DNA from: Ophiura sarsii
Taxonomy: Eukaryota; Echinodermata; Ophiuroidea; Amphilepidida; Ophiuridae
Length of the DNA stretch: 64,000 nt
Reading direction: 5' to 3'
NCBI GenBank assembly: GCA_035610835.1
Contig: CM069452.1
Location: 7,211,109-7,275,108 of the forward strand
Shown: positions 10,301-20,767 of the stretch, piece by piece
Layout: each line of letters opens with the position of its first letter
Numbering within the stretch: position 1 is the stretch's first letter
The notes under the pieces: generated by a model
Databases searched by the model: none
Told to the model about the DNA's origin: nothing
What the model saw: the letters and a program-made list of their open reading frames with translations, nothing else
Made by a program: the position numbers and the translations under genes

Positions 10301-13032
10301 TCATAATTTGCTTTTTAATTCAATCCATAGTGCCACACCATCAGAATAAACTGTCCCGCCATCTGCACTCATCATTTTATAGTTGATCCAATGTTTTCTA
10401 CCTTCTACCTTCTCTTTCCACACCTCCAATAAAACAGCGCTATTTAATGGAATGGACCTGTACAGAAATAAAAATACAATGAATTACTGACTTAAAATGT
10501 ATAAAATCTGATAATTGACATTTTTAGTGAAGAAAGTCAAGTCAAGTCACCCATAACGTGAATTGAATGTATCAAATGGTTTGGAGGCCGTAGCCAAAAA
10601 AACACTGGTTTCTTGTCAGTCCAATTGCTTAAACCTGTGGAAGATGGTACTTTCTCTAGTCACGACTAGTTATGGAAAATCATACCACTCCTCAGCTGCA
10701 TATGGAAAACTATTTGCACTTGATTCACAACATTTACATTTTACAAGGATGCATTTGACTATTTTGAGGTATATTGGGCCCATTAAGGTTTTTAAGTCCC
10801 ATACACCTCTCATTTCTTATTGCAACTTCGGACCTCAAACTCAGACCTTACAATGGGATGGGTGGTGAAATCTTGCTCTCTAAACTCTATAAAAACTAGA
10901 TCTTTTGCAAAGGCCACACCCTAACCATTACTTACACACCCTGTATTGTATTCACCCACATCCCTACACATCTCCAACCAACCCCACACATACACACAGT
11001 GAACAGAGTAAACTCAATAGTCTAAGAAACAGGTGACATGGCATTCTCCTTAGGGCATTATTAAGGTTCTCTTCCAATGTTCCATAGTTCAATTAGTTCC
11101 AAACTGGCGAGAAATGTGCGCTTTTTGTCTATCCGCGTACAAAAGTAACCCAAGTATAGGCGCACGATTTTGGCATACGCAAGCATCACACATACGATGA
11201 CACTGCGCCATGTTGCAACATGTAGGCGTTTTGCGCACGCACGCTCTTCTGAATTCATTCCCTGCTGTAAACAGGTTCGCAAATTTGGAACTGACCGAAC
11301 TACAGCTCTTCATTTTAATGATGGGACTGGGTTAAAGTGGATTAGGAGAGAAAATCCACTTAAAGACTTAAAGACCCAGGACGACCTCCGACCTCTTGGT
11401 GGTCAATAATCAAGAAAGACTTAAAAAACTATCCCATTATGAACACTGATTTTAATTTATGCAATATGATTAAGTTGGCTAGTGATAGGTGGATTGAGTT
11501 GGTGGGGTACGCAATGTATCGATGATGAGGAGAGAAAAACAGGTCACATTCCTGGAATAAGAAGTCCATATCTGCAGAAGAAGACGAAACTAACCTTCTA
11601 TAATTGACATTGAGATTACCGGTCCTGCAATCTAATTTAAACGTCCATGAAGTAATTGCCGTTACAATATCTACCAGGGTCGCTATTGCCCCTCCATGTG
11701 CAAATCTGAAATTAGAGAAAAAAGAGCTACATTTAGATGTATACTCGCTAAGGTTTGTGGACCGTGCGGCGATTTTAATACTTGAAGTAGACACCCGACC
11801 CTGTGGCGGACTTGATGTTAATTGTGCTTGGCATTAGCATCATATAAGCATCATATTCAGCACAATTGTATTGATTTATCCCACTATGTAATCACAAAAA
11901 GTTTCGGTGATACTCTGTAACCTTGTGACTGAGAACACACATTCAACTAAATTTGTGAAGTTAGAGATAAAGAGAACACAAGCATACAATGTGCATTGAT
12001 CATATCTGATTACTTTTGTTAAAAAGGCAAAAGCTTAACTATTGACTATATTTTGATTTTTATAAAAATAAAAAAATCGCATAGGACATAGCTTATTTTG
12101 GTAAAATTTAAATTAAAAAAAATCAGAATAGCACGAGATAGCTTTTTAGACAAAATGCGCTGAGACAAGTATTAATTTTTTTTGGCCTTACTATCCATGA
12201 CTCTATGCTATTACATGATAGAATTTCTTGATCTCCAGAAAGCATCCTTACCCATTAGATTTCCAGCCGGCTACAATGGGCTATTCCATTTAAAATCTAT
12301 ACACATGGAAGACCACCTCCATTCTTCCTCACAGGGAGTGTTAATTTCAAATGGGGTTATATGCATGGGTTACTCCATTTGAATACTACACTCCCTGTGT
12401 GGCAGGCATGTCTTCCATATAGAGGAAGTATAGATTTCAGCAATGGTTAATGTCATTTCTACATCATGGATTATTGTCGTCTTAAAACTGCTCTATACAT
12501 TTTGGGAACCATTTTTCCATCAGGGGCATAACAGACGTCACTTGTTAAAGGTGGCAAATTCCACAAGGTTTGAGTAATCTGGCTGCGGTGCTTTGCTTTG
12601 TCAGAAGCAGTGGCGGTGCTATGGTGGCGGGGGGAGGCAAATACACATTTAGGGGTGTTTGGCAAATTATTCATCACGCATGCTTACAGTCCCCCCCCCC
12701 CCCCCCCCCCCCAGGCTTATTATTTGGCCCATTTCGTAACATACATACCCTGTAGGTCCTTCTGAATATGGTCCAAATTGACACACACCAACTGCCTTCA
12801 TAGCAGCTTCATCATGAAACAGAGCAAATTCATGCACTTTATGTAGGTCCTCTAATGCACCAATATCTGGAAACCTTTGTTTTCCAATGGATTTATGATG
12901 CTTGCGAACCTGATATGAGGTCGTAATAATTTTGAGCTCCCCCGTTCCACATCTTTTCTGTAGTTCATTATAGATTTTCTGAGAATCTGGGAGCCATTTT
13001 AATTCTGTATGTTGCGATGATTGGTCTTCAAC
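10301..13032 (-). CDS. THEM4-like: THEM4/THEM5-like acyl-CoA thioesterase (hotdog fold), three exons
   Basis: Hydrolyses acyl-CoA to free acid and CoA in related proteins; the THEM4/5 branch is mitochondrial in vertebrates. Exon A (13032-12749, 94 open codons plus 2 nt) ends CQFGPYSEGPTG. Exon B (11705-11595) starts FAHGGAIATLVD and ends NYRR. Exon C (10457-10301) encodes PLNSAVLLEVW, EGRKHW and DGGTVYSDGVALWIEL, then TGA. Acceptors are CAAATCATAG, CTAATTTCAG and TTCTGTACAG; donors are GTATGT and GTTAGT. Both joins are phase 2 and keep frame, rebuilding the family motif GPxGF.HGGA.AT..D, which carries the catalytic Asp. About 183 residues are covered. The N-terminal targeting part is not certain (see 18892-18903). 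I assign family level firmly and paralogue weakly. Confidence 0.85.
12280..12450. repeat. Inverted-repeat MITE in thioesterase intron
   Basis: GGGCTATTCCATTTAAAATC at the left and a partly inverted copy near 12440 flank CACAGGGAGTG / CACTCCCTGTG segments. Related to the element at 10080-10220. A poly-C run with an adjacent CAGTGGCGGTG hAT-like terminus occurs separately at 12607-12714. Confidence 0.5.
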
Positions 13033-13333
13033 CTATGATTTGAGATCAAAATACATTTGTAATAAGTAGAGGGGAGATGGGGGATAGTTGGAACACAAAG
13101 TTAGTTGTAACATTGAGATTTCTTTCAGACATAATCAATTACTTACATACAATGTACTGCCACCAAAGTCAGTGTTAACATAGCTAGCTGCCATCCATCA
13201 ATGGTTTGGTAGCTATGTATCAAAGGGTACAATTGGATGGTAGTATTACATGCCTGAAAGCAGTGGCGTATGAATTACATGATTGTCTTACTTATAAAAT
13301 TATCCTGGACATGAAGTGCTTAATTAAGTAAAG

Positions 13334-13445
13334 TAGAGGATATTGATTATGCTTTCTCATGTTCTTGTCTTTTTACAGACCGTGATCATTGTTGGAGTTG
13401 AATAAAGTTAAAGTAACTGTTACAAATAGACAGCGTTCTTATTTA
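13334..13445 (+). repeat. 5' LTR, 112 bp
   Basis: Begins TAGAGGATATTG and ends GTTCTTATTTA, lacking the usual TG...CA ends. Contains AATAAA at 13401-13406. ACCGTGATCA at 13379-13388 is complementary to the sequence just after the LTR and may mark the start of R, which would leave a U3 of only about 45 bp. A strong splice-acceptor-like tract, CTTGTCTTTTTACAG, precedes it. Confidence 0.9.
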
Positions 13446-13455
13446 TGATCACGGT
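13446..13455 (+). promoter_or_regulatory. Probable self-priming primer-binding site
   Basis: TGATCACGGT directly follows the 5' LTR. No TGG, as expected for a tRNA 3' CCA complement, is found at this spot. Instead it is the exact complement of ACCGTGATCA inside the LTR (11 pairs if 13445 is included). This is the arrangement of Tf1-type elements, which prime from the 5' end of their own RNA. Confidence 0.65.
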
Positions 13456-13476
13456 ACTTGACAATCCACATAGACA

Positions 13477-16400
13477 ATGCCTGTTGTAGGATGCCCAATC
13501 CCTGGCTGCGACTACGCCACTGCAGACCTGGATGCTGCCATTGTAGCCGCACTAATTACCGCCCACAGTGCCGTTCACAACTCTGGACAAACAGCCAAGG
13601 TGGAGAAGGTGAAACGACCCACCATTGGTGCTGCTGGCACAAGTGAAGAATGGGCATACTTCCAATCACGTTGGACGGACTATGTTGAGGCAACTAAAAT
13701 CAAAGGCAAAGACTGTGTCGTGCAACTACTTGAGTGCTGCTCGGAGCCTTTACGCAAAGACCTCACAAGAGCAGCAGGAGGAAGCCTCACAAGCAAAACT
13801 GAAGCTGAGGTTTTAGCGGCAATTAAGACACTCGCTGTCCGTGAAGAGAACATAATGGTTGCTCGCGTACATCTCCATAACATGCGGCAAGATCGTGACG
13901 AGCCTATCAGAAGCTTTGGGGCTCGACTCCGCGGACAGGCAGGTGTATGCAAGTTCCTCATCGCGTGTCCAGGCTGTGCTATCAATGTCAACTACACAGA
14001 TGCGATTCTCAGAGACGTCCTCTCACGTGGTATTGCTGATCCCGACATCCAGCTTGACCTCCTCGGTAACCAGAAACAGGATATGACCTTAGAGCAAGTG
14101 TTTACGTTTGTCGAGGCAAAGGAATCTGGGAAGCGTTCGGCTTCCACACTGTTAGACTCTCACGCAGCTGATGCAGCTTCCAGCACATACAGGAAAGCTA
14201 AGCAAGCCAACACTCAGTCTAAACAAGACCTATGCACCTACTGCGGCAAGACAGGTCACGGGAAGAGTGCCCTTAGCCGTATACGCAAAACTGTATGCCC
14301 AGCATATGGACACAAGTGTGAACAATGCGATCGTGATCACCACTTCGAGAGTGATTGCCGCAGCAAAGACAAACCCAAACGCGCCCCTACTTCTTCTCAG
14401 AACAGCGAAAGCGCAGTGTTTGACGCCCTATGCAGCGTCACTGACTCAGGTCAACCCCCCACTGGACATCAGACCATTCTTGACCACCACGTCTATGACA
14501 ACCTCTCTGACACCTGGCACAAGAGAAGGTCCAATCCACAACCCTTTGTGAACGTGACAATCAAAATTGCCCCAGACGACTACAGTGATGTTGGTTCCGA
14601 CCTTTCTGTCCCCACAATGACTTGCCGGGTCCCTGCCATGGCCGACACGGGTTGCCAGAGTTGCCTTGCTGGAATGACAGTCATTCGCCGTCTCGGTTTG
14701 CGCCAATCTGACCTTATCCCAGTGACCATGAGGATGCACTCCGCCAACAACGGAGGCATCAAGATTCTTGGGGCCGCTGTACTCCGCATATCAGGCACTG
14801 ACAGTCAGGGCCGGGTAATTGAAACAAGGCAGATGACTTATGTCACAGACAGTTCTGATAAATTCTTCCTTAGCAAAGAAGCCTGTATTGCCCTTGGGAT
14901 GATCCCTGACAGTTTCCCCAGGATGGGGATGGCTCACTCTACACAACAGACTGATGCCGCAGCAGCGTTGAAGGAAGACCCCACCACACCCTGCGACTGT
15001 CCTGTACGTCAACGACCCCCTCCTCCCCCCACCACACTCCCATTCCCTGCCACTGAGGATAACCGTGCGCGACTGCAACAGTATCTCCTTGACTACTACA
15101 AGTCCAGCACTTTCAATACGTGCGAACACCGACCATTGTGTCTCATGGACACTATTCCCATTAAACTCATGGTAGATCCCCAAGCTGAGCCAGTCGCACA
15201 CCACACACCAGTCCCTGTCCCCCTCCACTGGCGAGAGGCTGTTAAAGCAGGCCTAGACCATGATGTGCAGTTGGGCGTGCTTGAACCAGTCCCAATAGGA
15301 GAACCTGTCACCTGGTGCCACAGAATGGTAGTGTGTGCTAAGAAAAATGGCAAACCGCGACGCACAGTCGACTTCCAGGCCCTAAATGCCCATGCCACAA
15401 GAGAAACCCACCACACCCAATCACCTTTTCACCAAGCTAGATCAGTCCCAAATGGTAAGAAGAAATCTATCTTCGATGCATGGAATGGGTACCATAGCGT
15501 TCCTATCTGCAAAGAGGACTGTCACCTCACGACCTTCATCACACCCTGGGGCAGGTACCGTTACAAGACAGCCCCTCAAGGTTACATAGCATCTGGTGAT
15601 GGATATACCAGACGGTATGATGAGATTATCTCAGACATCCCTAACAAGACCAAATGTGTCGATGACGTCCTACTATGGGCTGACACACTTGCGGATAGCT
15701 TTTTCCAAGCTGTCCAGTTTCTTGACAAGTGTGGACAGACCGGGATCACCCTTAACCCAGACAAATTTGTCTTAGGCGCAGATACCGTTGATTTTGCTGG
15801 CTTCGAGATCACCCTCAGTAGTGTCCGCCCTTGCCAAAGATTCATCCATGCCATACTTGACTTCCCCACGCCCACAAGTATCACTGACATACGCTCATGG
15901 TTTGGGCTTGTCAACCAGGTATCTTACACCTTCAGTATGGCTGATAAGATGCTTCCATTCCGCCAATTAATGCAACCATACACACCGTTTAAGTGGGATG
16001 AACCCCTCCAACACGCATTTGAAGAGTCTAAAGCAGTTATCATCAGTGAGATAGAAGAAGGTGTCCGAATCTTTGACACAAGCAAGCCCACCTGCTTGGC
16101 AACAGACTGGTCCAAGACGGGCATTGGCTTCTGGCTGCTTCAAAAACACTGCACTTGCCCCAAAACAGAACCATTTTGCTGTCCGACGGGGTGGAAGATC
16201 GTACTTGTTGGGAGTCGATTCACACATTCCCATGAATCCCGTTATGCTCCGGTAGAGGGTGAGGCCCTTGCAGTTGTTGATGCCCTAACCAAAGCCAGAT
16301 ACTTTGTACTGGGATGCGAGGACCTTATTATTGCTGTTGACCACAAACCCCTCCTGATGATCTTCAGTGACCGCTCATTAGAAGACATCCCCAATCCTCG

Positions 16401-16521
16401 CCTCAGGAATCTCAAGGAGAAAACACTCAGTTACAGATTTCGCATGGTTCACATTCCAGGCGCCCGGCATCATGCCACGAATGCATTTCACGCCACCCAA
16501 CAGGTGACCCTGAGAAGTTGA
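13477..16521 (+). CDS. gag-pol: Gag-Pol polyprotein: Gag, protease, reverse transcriptase, RNase H
   Basis: A 1014-residue frame starting 21 nt after the primer site. Gag spans about 1-250. A cysteine/histidine cluster at 253-294 ends in a canonical CX2CX4HX4C knuckle (C281, C284, H289, C294). Aspartic protease motif ADTG is at 389-392. RT spans about 570-760, with first catalytic Asp at 667 ([11 protein letters not shown]) and the YxDD box as CVDD (727-730), so Tyr is replaced by Cys. RNase H spans about 865-1000, with D877, E929 and D955 in the expected motifs. The frame stops at 16521, right after RNase H. The final 11 or so residues are out of frame with the integrase region, indicating a one-base slip near 16484-16490. 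Upstream pol is otherwise open. Confidence 0.93.
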   Translation: MPVVGCPIPGCDYATADLDAAIVAALITAHSAVHNSGQTAKVEKVKRPTIGAAGTSEEWAYFQSRWTDYVEATKIKGKDCVVQLLECCSEPLRKDLTRAAGGSLTSKTEAEVLAAIKTLAVREENIMVARVHLHNMRQDRDEPIRSFGARLRGQAGVCKFLIACPGCAINVNYTDAILRDVLSRGIADPDIQLDLLGNQKQDMTLEQVFTFVEAKESGKRSASTLLDSHAADAASSTYRKAKQANTQSKQDLCTYCGKTGHGKSALSRIRKTVCPAYGHKCEQCDRDHHFESDCRSKDKPKRAPTSSQNSESAVFDALCSVTDSGQPPTGHQTILDHHVYDNLSDTWHKRRSNPQPFVNVTIKIAPDDYSDVGSDLSVPTMTCRVPAMADTGCQSCLAGMTVIRRLGLRQSDLIPVTMRMHSANNGGIKILGAAVLRISGTDSQGRVIETRQMTYVTDSSDKFFLSKEACIALGMIPDSFPRMGMAHSTQQTDAAAALKEDPTTPCDCPVRQRPPPPPTTLPFPATEDNRARLQQYLLDYYKSSTFNTCEHRPLCLMDTIPIKLMVDPQAEPVAHHTPVPVPLHWREAVKAGLDHDVQLGVLEPVPIGEPVTWCHRMVVCAKKNGKPRRTVDFQALNAHATRETHHTQSPFHQARSVPNGKKKSIFDAWNGYHSVPICKEDCHLTTFITPWGRYRYKTAPQGYIASGDGYTRRYDEIISDIPNKTKCVDDVLLWADTLADSFFQAVQFLDKCGQTGITLNPDKFVLGADTVDFAGFEITLSSVRPCQRFIHAILDFPTPTSITDIRSWFGLVNQVSYTFSMADKMLPFRQLMQPYTPFKWDEPLQHAFEESKAVIISEIEEGVRIFDTSKPTCLATDWSKTGIGFWLLQKHCTCPKTEPFCCPTGWKIVLVGSRFTHSHESRYAPVEGEALAVVDALTKARYFVLGCEDLIIAVDHKPLLMIFSDRSLEDIPNPRLRNLKEKTLSYRFRMVHIPGARHHATNAFHATQQVTLRS

Positions 16522-18221
16522 TCCTCCCTGATGACATTGCAACTATTGAGTCCACACCCATCTTTCTTACCCACTCCCAACCTCTCATGGCTGGCCTACG
16601 CACGCCTGCGACACACATCAATGCCATTGAAGAAATAGTCGTATCTTCTTCTGTGTGTGCCCTCACCTCCCTTAACCTCAAATCAGTTACATGGGACAGA
16701 GTACGTACTGCCACAGCTAGTGATGATAACATGCAGAGCCTTGTTGGCCTGATAGAGTCTGGCATGCCACAATTCCGCCATGAACACCCGGAACCCCTAC
16801 GCGAGTACTTCCAGTTCCGTGACGGTTTATATACGGTTGATGGTGTTGTGCTGTACAAGGAGCGTGTGGTTATTCCCCCATCCCTCAGGAGTGAGGTGTT
16901 AGCTAATCTCCATGCTGCCCACCAAGGAGTCACTTCTATGACTGCCAGAACGGAGGCATCCATTTTTTGGCCAGGTATCACCCCTGCGATTGCTGCTCTT
17001 CGTGCCAACTGCAATCATTGCAATCGCATTGCCCCATCTAACCCAAATGCACCACATACCCCCCTGACCCCTCCCAGTTACCCATTCCAATGTGTTTGTG
17101 CTGATTTCTTTCATTACAAAGGCTGCAACTACTTGGTAGTGGTAGACCGCTACTCTAACTGGCCGGTTGTTGAGAGGTCCTCCCATGGTGCTGATGGGCT
17201 CATAACATGCCTCAGACGCATCTTTGTCACCTTTGGTATCCCCGACGAGTTAGCATCCGATGGTGGCCCTGAATTTACTGCGGTAGCTACACGTCGATTC
17301 CTTAATGACTGGGGTGTACACCATCGCCTTTCTTCTGTTGCTTATCCCCACAGTAACTGCCGTGCTGAGGTCGGGGTGAAGACCGTTAAACGTCTTCTTA
17401 TGGACAACACCAGCCCAACTGGCGACCTGGATACTGACGCTTTCCAGCGGGCCATGCTGCAGTACCGGAATACCCCTGACAGAGACACAAAACTGTCCCC
17501 AGCTCAGTGCATCTTTGGTCGTCCTATTAGGGACTTCATCCCCATACCTCCTGGTAAATATAAACCCCATGACACTTGGCGAGAAACCCTAGCGGCTCGA
17601 GAAGATGCTCTACGGAACCGCCACATAAAATGTGCTGAGCGCTGGTCTGAACACACCAAAAGACTCTTGCCCCTTGTTGTTGGCGACAGAGTTCGCATCC
17701 AAAACCAGACAGGTCCACACCCCCTTAAATGGGACAAGACTGGTGTCGTTGTTCAGGTCCGACAGTTTGACCAGTATGTGGTACGCGTTGATGGTGCAGG
17801 CAGAGTCACACTACGAAACAGGAAATTCCTCCGTAAATATGTCCCTGTGCAGCCACCCCTTCCCCGATGCAAAATAGATGATGACATTGGTGTACGGCGC
17901 CTGATAGCTCCGCAGATTGTCCAACGCACAGGTGTTGCACCACCCAATGATACTCGCCCTCCTCAGGCATGTAGTAATCCACCACCACTCTCCCCTGCCA
18001 CCAGCACCACCCCACAACCATCTACACTACCCCCCACACCACCAGCCCCTGTTCAACCAGTAGGCACAGCCCCGCCCCCAGATGACGGACAGCTCAACAG
18101 CCCCCGGCAATCTGACGCGGATTCACTGCCTCCACCTTCAGGGAACGTCCCAACCACTGCCCCTAGGCGTTCTGCCCGGAATCCCTGCAAGCCCGCCTGG
18201 CACTCTGACTATGACATGTGA
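16518..18221 (+). CDS. Integrase region of the retrotransposon polyprotein
   Basis: Open for 567 codons in frame 3, overlapping the stop of the upstream frame. The first listed codon is TTG, so this is a displaced continuation of pol rather than an independent gene. The zinc-binding HHCC is H132, H135, C165, C168. The catalytic triad is D196, D248, E284, with the DD35E spacing. A GP-containing C-terminal module (about 385-445) and a proline-rich tail follow; no chromodomain is seen. As it stands the element would need frameshifting to make integrase, or is disabled by the slip. Confidence 0.92.
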   Translation: MILPDDIATIESTPIFLTHSQPLMAGLRTPATHINAIEEIVVSSSVCALTSLNLKSVTWDRVRTATASDDNMQSLVGLIESGMPQFRHEHPEPLREYFQFRDGLYTVDGVVLYKERVVIPPSLRSEVLANLHAAHQGVTSMTARTEASIFWPGITPAIAALRANCNHCNRIAPSNPNAPHTPLTPPSYPFQCVCADFFHYKGCNYLVVVDRYSNWPVVERSSHGADGLITCLRRIFVTFGIPDELASDGGPEFTAVATRRFLNDWGVHHRLSSVAYPHSNCRAEVGVKTVKRLLMDNTSPTGDLDTDAFQRAMLQYRNTPDRDTKLSPAQCIFGRPIRDFIPIPPGKYKPHDTWRETLAAREDALRNRHIKCAERWSEHTKRLLPLVVGDRVRIQNQTGPHPLKWDKTGVVVQVRQFDQYVVRVDGAGRVTLRNRKFLRKYVPVQPPLPRCKIDDDIGVRRLIAPQIVQRTGVAPPNDTRPPQACSNPPPLSPATSTTPQPSTLPPTPPAPVQPVGTAPPPDDGQLNSPRQSDADSLPPPSGNVPTTAPRRSARNPCKPAWHSDYDM

Positions 18222-18440
18222 TTCCCCAGTTGACTTTCCCTGACCTGTTGACCAGGTTATTGACATTGTTTTTTGCTGTTCTGTTTAGTAGAGTAGTCAG
18301 TTATACAATCATGGTGAAACAAGAACACTTCCTTCTAATCAGTCTTAGCCACATCTTTCACTTTATGTGCTAAAGGACACTTACATAAACATTATGTGCC
18401 ACAGGACATTTATATCAACATATTTATGTGCCAAAGACTT

Positions 18441-18449
18441 GGGGGGAGA
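18441..18449 (+). promoter_or_regulatory. Polypurine tract
   Basis: GGGGGGAGA abuts the 3' LTR start at 18450, the correct place for plus-strand DNA priming. The 219 bp between the integrase stop and this tract show no other feature. Confidence 0.8.
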
Positions 18450-18570
18450 TAGAGGATATTGATTATGCTTTCTCATGTTCTTGTCTTTTTACAGACCGTG
18501 ATCATTGTTGGAGTTGAATAAAGTTAAAGTAACTGTTACAACCAGAACAAATAGACAGCGTTCTTATTTA
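18450..18570 (+). repeat. 3' LTR, 121 bp
   Basis: Same sequence as the 5' LTR apart from nine extra bases (ACCAGAACA) after GTTACA. Poly(A) signal AATAAA is at 18517-18522. Confidence 0.9.
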
Positions 18571-18891
18571 TAAAGTACCTGTCAAAGCTATTTATAGTTT
18601 CATGTTTTATATTTGTTGCGCTTGAACAAAACTAATGACTTGACTTGAGCTAACCAGTGACCCGACTTGACCCATTGAACTGACTTGACATAAATTAAGG
18701 TAAATAGAGAAAGACATGACTTGACTCACATCTTTCTGTGACTTGACTTGATCACAACTCACAAACAAGTCAACTTGTGTTTTATGGAAATAAAGTCTAA
18801 GATTGGATTTGTTGACTAAAACATGCTATAGTAGCCTAGTTAATTGTGTATAACTAGTAGTATTTAGAAATTAAAACTGCTGGCTTTTTAC

Positions 18892-18903
18892 CTGAAGTGC
18901 CAT
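18892..18903 (-). CDS. THEM4-like: Possible first coding exon of the THEM4-like gene
   Basis: On the minus strand GCCATGGCACTTCAG is followed by GTAAAA. It gives a strong Kozak start, four codons (MALQ) and a phase-0 donor, matching the phase-0 acceptor of exon A at 13033. An in-frame TGA lies 12 nt upstream of the ATG. If real, the gene product is about 187 residues and lacks a long transit peptide, and the LTR element sits in intron 1. A different, more distant first exon is equally possible. Confidence 0.3.
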
Positions 18904-19568
18904 GGCTTGTGTTGTTCACTATAAAATGTATCAGTATCAATACAATTCAATATCACCCTGTAGTGCAGTACCGTACATGAATTTACATGTACCATACCAT
19001 ACCATCTTCAAGTTCAATGATGAAATCCTAAAACTAAACCAATGATAATGTCAAACGCAGTTGCAATGTGTACTCCAGGTCTGGTGGTGTACTCAGCTTC
19101 AGCATTTCATTGCATCGGTATTTGTATTTGTATAGATATCGCTGTCAATGAACCCGTCTTTTTTCAGGGCAAAGTCAGTGTAGCACCGCACCGTTGTGTT
19201 GTGTTGTGTTGAACTAGTGTTGAACATGTTGAAGACCCTAGCAAAATTAATAGTATCCCTGACCCTAGCCTAGTTGTTTATAGTTGTACACTAACGATCA
19301 CGGGATCACAGGGGTATGCCAGTGAGCTTGCCGATCGGGTCCACTTTTAAATTAAAATTTGGTCAGCATAGAACTGGTGGCGCTATACTATTCAGGTGTG
19401 ATTGTAGCAGACGACACGACGCTGGCCACGCGTCTCTCAGACGACCCAATATGTCAACGGGAGTGCACAATTTTGAATTATTTTTAACAGTCATCGCCCG
19501 GTTAACGATGGCAATTCTTCTAATTATGATGAATTTGTCAAAATGATAAGATTAACAATCGCGATATA
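18904..19568. other. Intergenic, no feature recognised
   Basis: Lies between the retrotransposon/possible thioesterase exon and the next MITE. A GTTGTGTTGTGTTG short repeat occurs near 19193-19210. No coding signal on either strand. Confidence 0.4.
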
Positions 19569-19576
19569 CGTGTTAT

Positions 19577-20086
19577 CCCGGCCCCCCAACTCAACACAAA
19601 AGTTGGTAACCATGACTGTTCTTCATTTTTTCAAAGTACCCCTTTGCAAGGATTTTTCAACAATTTTACCCCCCTTTTTTGGCAAAAACGAGGACCAAAT
19701 TGGAGTGAAAAATACCCCTTTTTGGCTTTTCAATGACTATAATTTCAAACACTTTACATACATTAAATAGATAAAAACTTGTTGCTCCCAACAGTAACAG
19801 GCGTTTATGGTCATTTGTTATAAATTGGTGTACCCCAAATGGTGTATTTGGGATGTTAACATGTTCTATCAAATGATTAAATCCATACTGTGATGTTTTT
19901 AGTTTTTTCCTCTTCGTAAAATACCCCTTTTTTCGAATTTCGCGGAGACTAATTCATGAAATACCCACTATTTTCATGATTTCGCTGTCACTAAGTGTCA
20001 GCGCTGACAATCGAAAATATACCCCTTTTCCGCGATTTTTAGAACAGTCATGGTTACCAACTTTTGTGTTGGGTTGGGGGGCCGGG
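19577..20086. mobile_element. 510-bp DNA transposon remnant with 8-bp target duplication
   Basis: Inverted termini of about 46 bp begin CCCGGCCCCCCAACTCAACA. CGTGTTAT is duplicated at 19569-19576 and 20087-20094. The 8-bp duplication suggests hAT or a P-like superfamily; the CCC termini are not diagnostic. No transposase. It ends about 520 bp upstream of the zinc transporter TATA box. Confidence 0.85.
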
Positions 20087-20607
20087 CGTGTTATTCACCT
20101 TTTCATTACGTATTCAACATTTAGGTTTCGCGTGGCCACCGTCGTCTGTGTAAATCCACAACGCCCTCAAACCTATGCTGACCAAATATTACGTTAAACC
20201 TGGTTAAACACTGTTAAACGCGTTCAACGCTAGTTCAACGCCGGTCACCGACACATTCCGATGATAACCATAATTTATTTAATTTATGCAAACGGCACCG
20301 TTTTCGCTACGTGTGTTAGTATATATAGGAGTTACCTATCCCAAAATTAATAGTATCCCTGGGGATCAGTCATATGACAAAGGTAAAGTCATAGGTCAAT
20401 TAGTTCAGGCAACTATATTTTCTTAGGGGGTAATATTATTATTTTAATGCGAAAGACGGTCACATTTGTTAACTATAGACTAAGATTAATCATCAAAAAA
20501 GATTTAAAATAACTTAGCTATATATTTTTGAAGAATTGAACTTCAATTTTAATTAAAATAAATTTCAATCAATATTAGTCTTTTTAATTGAAAGCACTTC
20601 AAGTCCC

Positions 20608-20615
20608 TATAAAAT
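20608..20615 (+). promoter_or_regulatory. TATA box of the zinc transporter gene
   Basis: TATAAAAT lies 152 bp upstream of the transporter ATG, in a stretch with no intervening repeat. A start about 30 bp downstream would give a 5' UTR of around 130 nt. Confidence 0.45.
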
Positions 20616-20767
20616 AATCGACCTGGCCAATTCGGCTCTTGCACATTTCATCATTCATTCATGTGATTCATTGCGTCAACCTAGACAGATCTGCCTCGTG
20701 AATCCCCGTTTCGGGTACGATTTTACTTCTTATTTCATCATCAGATGAACACTACAAACTTATCAAC

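Larger units (their letters stand above)
13334..18570 (+). mobile_element. Ty3/gypsy-type LTR retrotransposon, nearly intact
   Basis: The two LTRs are identical except for a 9-nt indel, and a 5-bp TAAAG duplication flanks the element (13329-13333 and 18571-18575; borders can slide by one base). Order is LTR, primer site, gag, protease, RT, RNase H, integrase, polypurine tract, LTR, which is the Ty3/gypsy gene order. No envelope-like frame is present. Near-identical LTRs imply a recent insertion, yet the coding region changes frame once before the integrase. It lies upstream of thioesterase exon A and in the opposite orientation to that gene. Confidence 0.95.
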
